Source of the DNA: an uncultured Clostridia bacterium
Lineage (GTDB): Bacteria; Bacillota; Clostridia; TANB77; CAG-508
Direction: 5' to 3'
Assembly (NCBI GenBank): GCA_934120645.1
Contig: CAKOUO010000012.1
Span: 1 to 34,020 of the forward strand
Length of the DNA stretch: 34,020 bases
Below, piece after piece: positions 24,488 to 32,794 of the stretch. The position numbers and the translations under genes were made by a program. The notes under the pieces are model-generated. The model was given only the letters and a program-made list of their open reading frames with translations, made no database searches and was not told where the DNA came from. Position 1 is the first letter of the stretch; every line of letters begins with the position of its first letter.

Positions 24488-25932
24488 ATGGAATATTCTA
24501 TATCACAAGCTAAGGAAAAATTAGAATTGGCAATTGCAGGATTAAGAATAGAGCAAGAAAGTAAAGGAGAAAAATTAACAAAAGAAAGTCTACCTAGAAT
24601 AAACAATAATGAAATAAGTGTAGGAAGTACAGATAATTTTCCAGTAGAAGCAATAAGTGATAATCATAAATTTTATATAGATGAAAACTTCAATGTGAAA
24701 TATGTAGGAGAAGCTGATGGAACAATAGTTACATATACAACAGATCCAGATGGACAAAAATCAACTATAGATGGAAACCAAAAAGAAGTAAATACATATT
24801 TTGAAGTAACTAAAAATGGTACATATACAATTAAAATTACAGATAATGAAAATAAAGAAACTGTTAAAGATATAGTAATTGAAAAAATTGATAAAGTAGA
24901 ACCAAAAGATTTTACACCAACAATAGAAGAGATTAAATCAAATAGATTTACAATAGTTGTAGATGTGGAAGATGGAGATGAAACTAGTGAAAGTACAAAA
25001 AGTGGAATATATAAATATGAATATTATATAAAAGAAAAGACAGAAACAACTTATAATAAATATGAAACAGAAGATAAAAATATGTTGTAAAAAATTTATA
25101 TCCATCAACTGAATATACAATTTATGTAGTTGCATATGATAGAGCTGGTAATAGTAAAAAATCACAAGAAATAACACAAGAAACACAAGAGGGAATAGCA
25201 GATATATATATCGACTCTGCAAATGGTAATGATTCAAATGGCGATGGAACAAAAGAAAAACCATATGCAACATTGAACAAATTAACAGAAACAGGAATTA
25301 TTATAAAGGGAGTATCATATAATATTTATTTGCAAGATGGACAATATGATTTGGCTTCAGGAATTATAGATTTAAATTGCAATAAAAGTATAAAAATATT
25401 TGGAAATAAAGAAAAAACAATATTAAATCTTCCATATCAAGGTGTTGGAGAAAACCCAGGAGGTGGAGGAAAGAAAGATTATTCTTTAGAATTTAATCAA
25501 ATGATAATGAAACTAGACTCTACTAATAGAAATAATTATTGGTGTTGTGCAAATAGTATTACATTTAATAATATTGTATTTGATTCTAAAGTGCAATTTG
25601 ACTACGGATTTATTATTATAAACACAACAGACTCAACAGCAAAATTTAATAATTGTATATCAATAGGAAAGGCAATAAAAATTAGAACTGATGGAAAATT
25701 AACATTAACATTAACAAATTGCTATGGTACATTTACATCAGGATATCGCACAATACAAAGTGAATGGGATTATAAAACAAATTATATAACAACATCACCA
25801 CAAGTAGATAATTCAACATATAGAATAACAGATGATGAAAGTAAATGGAAAAATGTTGGGACTGGAACAAATCCAGATGGAAGCCAAGCAAACTTAGGAG
25901 TATATGGTGGAGAATATTCTTGGGAACAATAG
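24488..25932 (+). pseudogene. Extracellular Fn3-like/beta-helix protein, split by a one-base frameshift
   Basis: Two frames make one protein of about 481 residues. The first (24488-25090) begins MEYSISQAKEKLELAIAGLR, which looks like the region just after a pilin-type N-terminal helix. A bacterial Ig/Fn3-like repeat follows, ending YYIKEKTETTYNKYETEDKN. The second (from 25081) continues YVVKNLYPSTEYTIYVVAYD, finishing the Fn3 domain. DIYIDSANGNDSNGDGTKEK and a right-handed beta-helix with NITF-type strands come next. Adding one base in the A5 run at 25076-25080 restores the frame. No signal peptide or prepilin leader is present, so the start may also be lost. The last 10 codons of the first frame overlap the second. 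It could be a pseudogene, a phase-variable gene or a homopolymer error. Confidence 0.8.
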
Positions 25933-25952
25933 ATAAATTATAAAAATAGAAG

Positions 25953-25993
25953 TGCACTATAAAAGTAAAAAACTTTTGTAGTGCATTTTTTTT
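25953..25993 (+). terminator. Terminator after the Fn3/beta-helix gene
   Basis: Long stem TGCACTA-T-AAAAGT (25953-25966) with ACTTTT-G-TAGTGCA (25972-25985), 5-base A loop, then eight T. Confidence 0.9.
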
Positions 25994-26039
25994 GCAATAT
26001 ATTAATATATAATAAATTGAAACTAAAACTGATAAAATC

Positions 26040-26068
26040 TTGATTTTTTAACAAAAATGAAGTATAAT
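26040..26068 (+). promoter_or_regulatory. Promoter of alaS
   Basis: TTGATT (26040-26045), 17-base spacer, TATAAT (26063-26068). The leader of about 85 bases shows no T-box features (no AGGGTGGNACCGCG-like motif). Confidence 0.65.
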
Positions 26069-26161
26069 CTAAAACATATGAAAAGAGAAAATCATTTATA
26101 AATAAGAATTTAGTATTTTTATGATTAATGAACTGAAATAGAGAGGAAGGAAGAAAAATAA

Positions 26162-27919
26162 ATGAAAGCAATAGAAATAAGAAATAAATATTTAAACTTT
26201 TTTAAAGAACATGGCCATAGCATAATACCATCAGCATCATTAATACCAGAAAATGACCCATCAGTACTATTTACAACAGCAGGAATGCAACCATTAGTAC
26301 CATATTTATTAGGGGAAAAACATCCATCAGGAACAAGGCTTACAGATTACCAAAAATGTCTAAGAACAAATGACATAGAGGAAGTAGGAGATAATAGACA
26401 CTTAACATATTTTGAAATGTTAGGAAACTGGTCATTAGGAGACTATTTCAAAGAAGAATCAATTCAAATGAGTTTTGATTTCTTAACAAAAGAATTACAA
26501 ATTCCAGTAGAAAAATTATCTGTAACAGTATTTGCAGGGGATGACGATTGCCCAAGGGACGAAGTAGCAGCAGAATGTTGGAAAAAAGCAGGAATTTTAG
26601 ATGGACATATTTATTATTATGGAAAAGACGACAACTGGTGGATAGCAGGAGAAGAAGGCCCATGTGGACCAGATACAGAAATGTTCTATGATACAGGAAA
26701 ACCAGCATGTGGACCAGACTGTCAACCTTCATGTGACTGTGGTAAATATGTTGAAATATGGAACAATGTATTTATGGAATATTTCAAAAGCAAAGATGGA
26801 AAATATTCAAAATTAGCTCAAAGAAATGTTGATACAGGACTTGGACTAGAAAGAATGACAATGTTATTACAAGGAAAAGAAACACCATTTGATACAGAAT
26901 TATTTAAACCAGTAATGGACAAACTATCAGAATTACAAAAAGTTGATAACATAGAAAGTAGAAGAATCATAGCAGAACACTTACGTTCAAGTATGATGGT
27001 AATTAGTGATGGTGGAAGACCAAGCAATGTAGACAGAGGATATATCTTAAGAAGATTAATTCGTAGAATGGTAAGACATATGAACAAGTTACAAATAAAT
27101 CTAGATGAAATATCAACTCTAATAGATATAAATGTTGAAAACTTAAAAGAGATGTATCCAGATTTAGCTAAAAATGCAGAATTAATTAAAAATGTAATAA
27201 TAGAAGAAAAAAATAAATTTGTAAAAACACTTGCACATGGTGAAAAAGAATTTGAAAAAGAAATGAATAAAGCAAAAGAACAAGGAAAAACTAAAATAGA
27301 CGGAAAAGTAGTATTCAAATTATATGACACATATGGATTTCCACCAGAAGTTACAAGTGAATTAGCAAAAGAAAATAATATGACTGTTGATATGAAAGAA
27401 TTTGATGAATTATTTAAAGCACACCAAGAAAAATCAAGAATGGGATCAGAACAAAAATTTAAAGGTGGATTAGCAGAACAAAATGACACAACAATTGCAT
27501 ACCACACAGCAACACACCTTTTAAACGCAGCATTAAAAATAGTATTAGGACCAGACACACATCAAAGAGGTTCAAATATCACAGTAGATAGAATGAGATT
27601 TGACTTTAACTGTGACCACAAAATGACAGAAGAAGAAAAGAAACAAACAGAAGATTTAGTAAATAAATGGATTCAAGAAGCTTTACCAGTAACAGTAGAA
27701 GAAATGAAAAAAGAAGACGCAGTTAAATCAGGAGCAGAATGCATGTTTATTGAAAAATATCCAGATGTTGTAACTGTTTACACAATAGGAAATGTTTCAA
27801 AAGAATTATGTGGTGGACCTCATGTAAAAAACACAAGTGAACTTGGAAAATTCAAAATCAAAAAAGAAGAAGCAAGCTCAGCAGGAGTTAGAAGAATAAA
27901 AGCAATACTAGAAAAATAA
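26162..27919 (+). CDS. alaS: Alanyl-tRNA synthetase, short form without C-Ala domain
   Basis: Charges tRNA-Ala with alanine. 585 residues against about 870 in typical bacteria. The class II catalytic core is complete: FTTAGMQPLVPYLLG, YFEMLGNWSLGDYF, GPCGPDTEMFYDTG and GLGLERMTMLLQG. An insert with four cysteines (Cys183, 187, 191, 193) sits in the core and might bind a metal. The tRNA-recognition helices and the editing domain follow, with HTATH (448-452) and CGGPH (550-554). The protein then stops after the editing domain, so the coiled coil and the C-Ala domain are absent. The end is natural (RRIKAILEK then stop, no frame continuing), so this is a genuine short type. AGGAAGG ribosome site. 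Confidence 0.93.
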   Translation: MKAIEIRNKYLNFFKEHGHSIIPSASLIPENDPSVLFTTAGMQPLVPYLLGEKHPSGTRLTDYQKCLRTNDIEEVGDNRHLTYFEMLGNWSLGDYFKEESIQMSFDFLTKELQIPVEKLSVTVFAGDDDCPRDEVAAECWKKAGILDGHIYYYGKDDNWWIAGEEGPCGPDTEMFYDTGKPACGPDCQPSCDCGKYVEIWNNVFMEYFKSKDGKYSKLAQRNVDTGLGLERMTMLLQGKETPFDTELFKPVMDKLSELQKVDNIESRRIIAEHLRSSMMVISDGGRPSNVDRGYILRRLIRRMVRHMNKLQINLDEISTLIDINVENLKEMYPDLAKNAELIKNVIIEEKNKFVKTLAHGEKEFEKEMNKAKEQGKTKIDGKVVFKLYDTYGFPPEVTSELAKENNMTVDMKEFDELFKAHQEKSRMGSEQKFKGGLAEQNDTTIAYHTATHLLNAALKIVLGPDTHQRGSNITVDRMRFDFNCDHKMTEEEKKQTEDLVNKWIQEALPVTVEEMKKEDAVKSGAECMFIEKYPDVVTVYTIGNVSKELCGGPHVKNTSELGKFKIKKEEASSAGVRRIKAILEK

Positions 27920-27925
27920 AATGAA

Positions 27926-28053
27926 TTTGTCCTTTTGGGGACGTTTCCGTTTGGGACATCGTTTCCTAAATGGACATTTTATTTGTAATTAATAGAATTT
28001 TTTGTCCTTTTTTGTTACGATGTCCCAAACGGAAACGTCCCCAAAAGGACAAA
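27926..28053. repeat. Inverted pair of GGGACG-type repeats between alaS and the HIT gene
   Basis: Two copies of one repeat face each other: 27926-27962 is the exact reverse complement of 28017-28053 (37 bases), with 54 bases between. The core is GGGGACGTTTCCGTTTGGGA. Each copy also begins TTTGTCC and ends near GGACA, so single units (about 27926-27977 and 28001-28053) can fold on themselves. A related copy lies at 31270-31322. The pair fills the 154-base gap between alaS and the HIT gene and would form a very stable transcript hairpin. No protein is encoded. Confidence 0.85.
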
Positions 28054-28073
28054 ATAGATTGGAGAAAATAAAA

Positions 28074-28418
28074 ATGGAAGATTGTTTATTTTGTAAAATA
28101 ATTAAAGGAGAAATTCCTTCAACAAAAGTGTATGAAGATGATGAGATATTAGCGTTTAATGATATAAATCCGGCAGCTCCAATTCATATATTAGTAATTC
28201 CTAAAAAGCATATAACTTCATTAGCTCATATGGAAAAAGATGATGAAGCAATAGTTGGAAAGATTTATGGAGTTATTAATAAAATAGCAGAGGAAAAAGG
28301 ATTTAAAGAAAATGGGTATAGAGTAATTGTTAATTGCGGAAAGGATGCAGGACAAGAGGTAATGCATTTACATTTTCATTTATTAGCTGGTGCAAAATTT
28401 GGAGATAAAATTGTATAA
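28074..28418 (+). CDS. HIT family nucleotide hydrolase (HinT-like)
   Basis: 114 residues. Starts CLFCKIIKGEIPSTKVYEDD, the typical HinT/PKCI N-terminus, and carries the histidine triad MHLHFHLLAG (His98, His100, His102). Hydrolyses adenosine 5'-phosphoramidates or related nucleotides. A longer frame opens upstream but runs through the repeat; the ATG at 28074 with TGGAGA 9 bases before it is right. It is short but complete, the usual length. The upstream repeat separates it from alaS; a promoter for the next gene begins 5 bases after its stop. Confidence 0.93.
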   Translation: MEDCLFCKIIKGEIPSTKVYEDDEILAFNDINPAAPIHILVIPKKHITSLAHMEKDDEAIVGKIYGVINKIAEEKGFKENGYRVIVNCGKDAGQEVMHLHFHLLAGAKFGDKIV

Positions 28419-28422
28419 ATAA

Positions 28423-28451
28423 TTGTAAAACCTAAGAGATTATGTTATAAT
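28423..28451 (+). promoter_or_regulatory. Promoter of the sortase gene
   Basis: TTGTAA (28423-28428), 17-base spacer, TATAAT (28446-28451), 35 bases before the start codon. Confidence 0.65.
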
Positions 28452-28485
28452 AAAAGCATAGAGTAGAAATACGGAGGTAAAAAAT

Positions 28486-29169
28486 ATGTTTGAGAGTAAA
28501 TATAGTAAAATATTAACAGCAATATTAGTTATTGTTATAATAGCAATTGTTATATTATTAGGCTTTTTAGGTTATGATTATTATCAAAAATACTTTACAT
28601 CAAAACAAGCTTCAGATTTTGTTGAAAATTATCAAGGAGATGTAACAACAGGAAATGAAACAACTAATAGCAGTGATGTAAGTGGTAATGTAAGTTTAGA
28701 CGGATTAGATGATACACCAACATCTAATACAGGAAGTAGTTCAAATGGAACAAAAAGAAAATATAAAGGATTTACAGTTGTTGGAACAATGAAGATACCA
28801 AAAATAAATTTTGAATATCCAATATTAGAAGAAGTTTCAACAAAGTCAATAGAAACAGGGGTAGCTGTTTTATACCCAAATGCAGACAATATAAATCAAC
28901 CTGGAAATACAGTAATAATAGGACATAATTATAGAAATGGATTATTTTTCTCAAATTTAAAAAAATTATCAAATGGAGATAAAGTATATATAACAGATTA
29001 TAGAGGAACAAGTATAACTTATACAATCTATAATAAATTTGAAACATCAGAATCAGATACATCATTCTATCAAAGAGATACAAATGGAAAGGCTGAAATA
29101 ACATTATCAACATGCACAGATGCAAGTAACGATCAAAGAACTATAATTTTTGCAAAACAGGGTGATTAA
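28486..29169 (+). CDS. Sortase (class D-like)
   Basis: 227 residues, a membrane-anchored transpeptidase that cuts LPxTG-type proteins and joins them to the cell wall or to pilin subunits. An N-terminal membrane helix (about 9-29) is followed by a Ser/Thr/Asn-rich linker (40-90) and the sortase barrel: VGTMKIPKINFEYPILE, IIGHNYRN with His147, TLSTC with Cys210 and Arg218 eight residues later. All three catalytic residues are present. The class is uncertain: the short barrel and TLSTC fit class D or related groups. It is a single-gene unit with its own promoter, ribosome site GGAGGT and terminator; no substrate gene is adjacent. The only LPxTG-like motif in the window is in the surface protein at 15924-19055. 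Confidence 0.9.
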   Translation: MFESKYSKILTAILVIVIIAIVILLGFLGYDYYQKYFTSKQASDFVENYQGDVTTGNETTNSSDVSGNVSLDGLDDTPTSNTGSSSNGTKRKYKGFTVVGTMKIPKINFEYPILEEVSTKSIETGVAVLYPNADNINQPGNTVIIGHNYRNGLFFSNLKKLSNGDKVYITDYRGTSITYTIYNKFETSESDTSFYQRDTNGKAEITLSTCTDASNDQRTIIFAKQGD

Positions 29170-29193
29170 TATAAATAAAAATATTAATAAATT

Positions 29194-29237
29194 AATAAAG
29201 GAATTTTAAAAAATTCCTTTATTTTTTATTTTATTTT
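29194..29237 (+). terminator. Terminator after the sortase gene
   Basis: Perfect 13-bp stem AATAAAGGAATTT (29194-29206) and AAATTCCTTTATT (29211-29223), TAAA loop, then a T-rich run. Confidence 0.9.
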
Positions 29238-29280
29238 GTATATAATAAGAAAAACAAAACACAAAGGAGAGTACAACAAA

Positions 29281-31281
29281 ATGAATGAGAAACAAGCACA
29301 AAAAAGAATAGAAGAACTAAGAAAACAAACAGATTATTATGCACAAAAATATTATGATGATGATGCACCTGAGATATCAGATTTTGAGTATGATATGTTA
29401 ATGGTTGAATTAAGAAATTTAGAAAAAGAATATCCACAGTTTTTATCAAAAGATTCTCTAACACAAAAAGTAGGAGGACATGTAAAAGAAGGATTTGAAA
29501 AAGTTGTGCATGAAGTACCACTTCAAAGTTTGCAAGATATTTTTAGTTTTGAAGAAGTAGAAGAATTTTGTAAAAAGATGGAAGAAAAAGCAAAAGAAAA
29601 TGGAATTGAAAAAGTAAAATATGTTGTAGAAACTAAGATAGATGGTTTATCTTCAGCTCTCGAATATAAAAACGGAAAATTTGTAAGAGGTGCTACAAGA
29701 GGAAATGGGCTAGTTGGAGAAGATGTAACACAAAACTTAAAAACAGTAAAAACAATCCCTATGGAAATAAATGATAAAATAGATATAACAGTACGTGGAG
29801 AAGTATTTATTTCTAAAAAAGACTTTGAACAAATGAATCAAGAAAGAGAAGAAAATGAAGAAGAATTATTCGCAAATGCACGTAATGCAGCAGCAGGTTC
29901 ACTTCGTCAATTAGATAGCAAAATAACAGCAACAAGACCACTTGATATTTATGTATTTAATGTTCAGAAAATAGAAGGAAAAGAATTTAATTCACACTTT
30001 GAAGAACTGGAATATTTGGATAAATTAGGATTTAATGTAAACCCTGTACGTATACCATGTGAAACAATAGAAGAAGTTAAAGCTGCAATAAGAAAAATTG
30101 GAGAAATGAGAGAAAATTTAACATTTGGAATAGATGGGGCTGTTATAAAAATAGATGATTTAAAATTTAGAGAAATATTAGGAACAACAGCAAAAACACC
30201 AAGATGGGCAATTGCATATAAATATCCACCAGAGCAAAAAGAAACAATACTAAAAGATATTGTATGTCAAGTAGGAAGAACTGGTGTAATCACACCAATG
30301 GCAATATTAGAACCAGTAAAACTTGCAGGATCAACAATATCAAAAACAACACTACACAACGAAGATTTTATAAAAGAAAAAGACTTAAGAATAGGAGATA
30401 CAGTAGTAATTCAAAAAGCAGGAGATGTAATCCCTGAAATAGTAAAAGTTGTAGAAGAAAAAAGAACAGGAAAAGAAAAGAAATTTGAAATGCCAAGAGT
30501 ATGCCCAGTATGCGGAGCAGAAGCAGTAAGAGAAGAAGGCGAAGCAGCGGTAAGATGTACTGGAATAGAATGTCCAGCAAAACTATTCAGAAACTTAGTA
30601 CACTTTGTATCAAGAGAAGCAATGAACATAGACGGATTAGGAGAAAATATAATCCAACAACTATTAGACAGAGAATTAATTCATAATATATCAGACATAT
30701 ATGAATTAAAATTTGAAGACATTGCATCACTAAAAAAGAACGGAAAGAAATTTGCACAAAATTTAATAGACAGTATAAATGCAAGTAAAGAAAACGATTT
30801 ATATAGATTAATAACAGCATTGGGAATCAGACATGTAGGCGCAAAAGCATCAAAAATGTTAGCAAGAAAATACAGAACAATGGACAACCTAGCAAATGCA
30901 AGCTTTGAAGAATTAAGTGAAATAAAAGACATTGGAGAAGTAATGGCAAACAGCATTAGAGAATTCTTTTTGCAATCCCAAACAGAAGATTTAATTGAAA
31001 AATTAAAGCTAGCCGGTGTTAATATGAACTGCTTAGAAGAAGAAAGCACAGACAAAAGATTTGAAGGAAAAACATTTGTATTAACAGGAAGCTTAGAAAA
31101 ATATACAAGAAAAGAAGCAGAAGATATAATAGAAAGACTAGGAGGAAAAACATCAGGCTCAGTATCTAAAAAAACAGACTATGTATTAGCAGGAGAAGAC
31201 GCAGGAAGCAAATTAACAAAAGCACAAAGCCTAGGAGTAACAGTTATATCAGAAGAAGAATTTGAAAAAATGTCCTTTTAG
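29281..31281 (+). CDS. ligA: NAD-dependent DNA ligase LigA
   Basis: Seals nicks in DNA replication and repair using NAD+. 666 residues, normal length. The start at 29281 follows AAAGGAG; an upstream in-frame ATG at 29236 is spurious. Domain Ia is followed by the adenylation motif TKIDGLS with active-site Lys119, then RGEVFI and KYPPEQKET. The four-cysteine zinc finger uses Cys408, 411, 426 and 431. Helix-hairpin-helix repeats come next (ALGIRHVGAKASKMLA, EIKDIGEVMANSI), and a BRCT domain (about 590-665; GKTFVLTGSLEKYTR) ends the protein. The last two codons and the stop lie inside a GGGACG-type repeat, so the repeat has replaced the original end. Confidence 0.97.
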   Translation: MNEKQAQKRIEELRKQTDYYAQKYYDDDAPEISDFEYDMLMVELRNLEKEYPQFLSKDSLTQKVGGHVKEGFEKVVHEVPLQSLQDIFSFEEVEEFCKKMEEKAKENGIEKVKYVVETKIDGLSSALEYKNGKFVRGATRGNGLVGEDVTQNLKTVKTIPMEINDKIDITVRGEVFISKKDFEQMNQEREENEEELFANARNAAAGSLRQLDSKITATRPLDIYVFNVQKIEGKEFNSHFEELEYLDKLGFNVNPVRIPCETIEEVKAAIRKIGEMRENLTFGIDGAVIKIDDLKFREILGTTAKTPRWAIAYKYPPEQKETILKDIVCQVGRTGVITPMAILEPVKLAGSTISKTTLHNEDFIKEKDLRIGDTVVIQKAGDVIPEIVKVVEEKRTGKEKKFEMPRVCPVCGAEAVREEGEAAVRCTGIECPAKLFRNLVHFVSREAMNIDGLGENIIQQLLDRELIHNISDIYELKFEDIASLKKNGKKFAQNLIDSINASKENDLYRLITALGIRHVGAKASKMLARKYRTMDNLANASFEELSEIKDIGEVMANSIREFFLQSQTEDLIEKLKLAGVNMNCLEEESTDKRFEGKTFVLTGSLEKYTRKEAEDIIERLGGKTSGSVSKKTDYVLAGEDAGSKLTKAQSLGVTVISEEEFEKMSF

Positions 31282-31322
31282 GGACGTTTCTGTTTAGGAC
31301 ATCGTAGTAAAAAAGGACAAGA
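31270..31322. repeat. GGGACG-type repeat overlapping the ligA stop codon
   Basis: Related to the pair at 27926-28053: it begins TGTCCTTTTAGGGACGTTTC and continues through GGACATCGTA to AAAAAAGGACAA. It differs from the other copies at a few positions within the core. Its ends are mutually inverted (TGTCCTTTT and AAAAGGACA), so it can fold. The TAG inside it stops ligA. Confidence 0.75.
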
Positions 31323-31402
31323 TTTGGTAGATAAAATTTTAAAAAAGTTTGAATGGTAATTAACAAAACAAAAGGAAAATATAAATAGTGAAGGGAGAAG
31401 AG

Positions 31403-31648
31403 ATGGAAGAAAAATATACATTTGAAATGATGTGGGAAGATTTAAATAATGGTTATCAAATATTTTACACATATGTAAGAAATAGATATTTGCTATTTAA
31501 AACAGCACCAAACTGTTATACACAAAAACTGTTAACAGACCATAAGAAAAATCCGCAACCTAAAATGTCAATGCTTACATTAAAAAGGGTTAAGGAAATG
31601 TTTCCAGACATGGAGGATATTGAATATAAAATTATTAATGATGAATAA
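31403..31648 (+). CDS. Small protein of unknown function
   Basis: 81 residues, acidic and basic residues mixed, no membrane segment. The start at 31403 is chosen because GAAGGGAG is 8 bases upstream; a GTG at 31388 opens the same frame but overlaps this site. The sequence has many aromatic residues (FEMMWEDLNNGYQIFYTYV), then KMSMLTLKRVKEMFPDMEDI. I recognise no family. It might be a small regulatory or structural protein found beside ligA in relatives. There is no obvious promoter, so it may depend on ligA transcription. Confidence 0.65.
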   Translation: MEEKYTFEMMWEDLNNGYQIFYTYVRNRYLLFKTAPNCYTQKLLTDHKKNPQPKMSMLTLKRVKEMFPDMEDIEYKIINDE

Positions 31649-31713
31649 AAAATAATGTGACAGACCTAAAATTAAAATATTTCAAAAAATTGATAAAAAA
31701 TATAAAATTAATC

Positions 31714-31740
31714 TGTCAAAAAGGGACGTCCCTATTGACA
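31714..31740. repeat. 27-bp palindrome before folD
   Basis: Core GGGACGTCCC (31723-31732), a perfect 10-base palindrome, flanked by TGTCAA and TTGACA arms that pair. It ends just before the folD ribosome site (AGAAGGG). It could be another form of the GGGACG repeat family or an operator/RNA hairpin controlling folD. Confidence 0.6.
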
Positions 31741-31756
31741 AGAAGGGAAAGTAAAA

Positions 31757-32614
31757 ATGGCTATAGTAATAGATGGAAAAGAATTAGCAAAAAAAATAAG
31801 GGCAAATTTAAAAATTGAGTGTGAAGAATTAAAAAGAAAAAATATAAATTCAAAATTAGCTGTAATAATGGTAGGTGATGACCCTGCATCAAAAGTGTAT
31901 GTTAGAAATAAGAGTAGAGCTTGTGAAGATGTTGGAATAGAATATGAAGAATATTTGTTAGATTCTAAAATAACTCAGAATAAATTGATTGATTTAATAA
32001 AAAAGCTAAATCAAGATAAAACTATAAATGGAATATTGCTACAAAGTCCAGTACCATCAAGTTTAAATATAAATGAAGCTTTTAGAACAATTTCACCAGA
32101 AAAAGATGTTGATGGTTTTAATCCAGTAAATGTAGGAAAGTTAGTTTTAAATCAAGATACATTTGTATCTTGCACACCATATGGAATAATGAAAATGTTT
32201 GAGGAATATAATATTGACTTAACTGGAAAAAATGTGGTAATATTAGGAAGAAGCAATATTGTAGGAAAACCATTAATACATTGTTGTTTAAATAAAAATG
32301 CAACAGTAACAACATGTCATTCAAAAACACAGAACATAGAAAAAAAGGCTAAAGAAGCTGATATATTAATATCAGCAATAGGAAAAGCTCATTTTATAAA
32401 AGCTGATATGGTAAAAGATAATGCTGTTGTAATTGATGTTGGGATTAATAGATTAGATAATGGCAAAATTACAGGTGATGTAGATTTTGAAAATGTAAAA
32501 GAAAAAGCAAGTTATATAACACCAGTTCCAGGGGGAGTAGGACCGATGACAATAGCTATGCTTATGAATAATGTTATTAAAGCTACAAAAAGGCAAAATG
32601 GAATGATAGATTAA
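31757..32614 (+). CDS. folD: Methylene-tetrahydrofolate dehydrogenase/cyclohydrolase FolD
   Basis: Bifunctional enzyme interconverting 5,10-methylene-THF and 10-formyl-THF, supplying one-carbon units for purines and formyl-methionine. 285 residues, normal. Motifs: YVRNKSRACEDVGI with Tyr48 and Lys52, GILLQSPVP with Gln96, SPEKDVDGF (Asp117/Asp119), the nucleotide-binding GRSNIVGKP and PVPGGVGPMT near the end. The variant LQSPVP in place of LQLPLP is seen in some Firmicutes. GAAGGG ribosome site 9 bases before the ATG, and its own terminator after it. Confidence 0.97.
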   Translation: MAIVIDGKELAKKIRANLKIECEELKRKNINSKLAVIMVGDDPASKVYVRNKSRACEDVGIEYEEYLLDSKITQNKLIDLIKKLNQDKTINGILLQSPVPSSLNINEAFRTISPEKDVDGFNPVNVGKLVLNQDTFVSCTPYGIMKMFEEYNIDLTGKNVVILGRSNIVGKPLIHCCLNKNATVTTCHSKTQNIEKKAKEADILISAIGKAHFIKADMVKDNAVVIDVGINRLDNGKITGDVDFENVKEKASYITPVPGGVGPMTIAMLMNNVIKATKRQNGMID

Positions 32615-32627
32615 TAAAAATATAAGT

Positions 32628-32657
32628 GGGACACAAGATATTTGTGTCTCTTTTTTT
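32628..32657 (+). terminator. Terminator after folD
   Basis: 9-bp stem GGGACACAA/TTGTGTCTC (one G-U), 5-base loop, then seven T. The 137 bases from here to dprA hold only a GTCATTGGGGACGGG piece at about 32666-32680, possibly a repeat remnant. Confidence 0.85.
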
Positions 32658-32794
32658 GGTCATTGTCATTGGGGACGGGCTAAATATGTTTCATAATTTA
32701 TATCAAAATTTGTCGAATATAGATATTCTGCTTTTAAATAAAAACATAATAAAAAAACATAATAGAATAAAAAAATAAAGAAAGGAATAATAAA

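Noticed and set aside
26000..26161. T-box leader upstream of alaS
   Set aside because: Leader is only about 85 bases after the promoter, with no specifier stem, T-box sequence or terminator/antiterminator pair.
28002..28073. N-terminal extension of the HIT protein
   Set aside because: The extra codons are read through the inverted repeat; the HIT domain starts at 28074 with its own ribosome site.
29236..29280. Earlier start of ligA
   Set aside because: That ATG sits right at the -10-like sequence after the sortase terminator; AAAGGAG precedes the ATG at 29281 and the protein then begins as in the family.
32660..32685. Third class of GGGACG repeat after folD
   Set aside because: Only about 15 bases (GTCATTGGGGACGGG) resemble the family and there is no pairing arm; too little to list as a copy.
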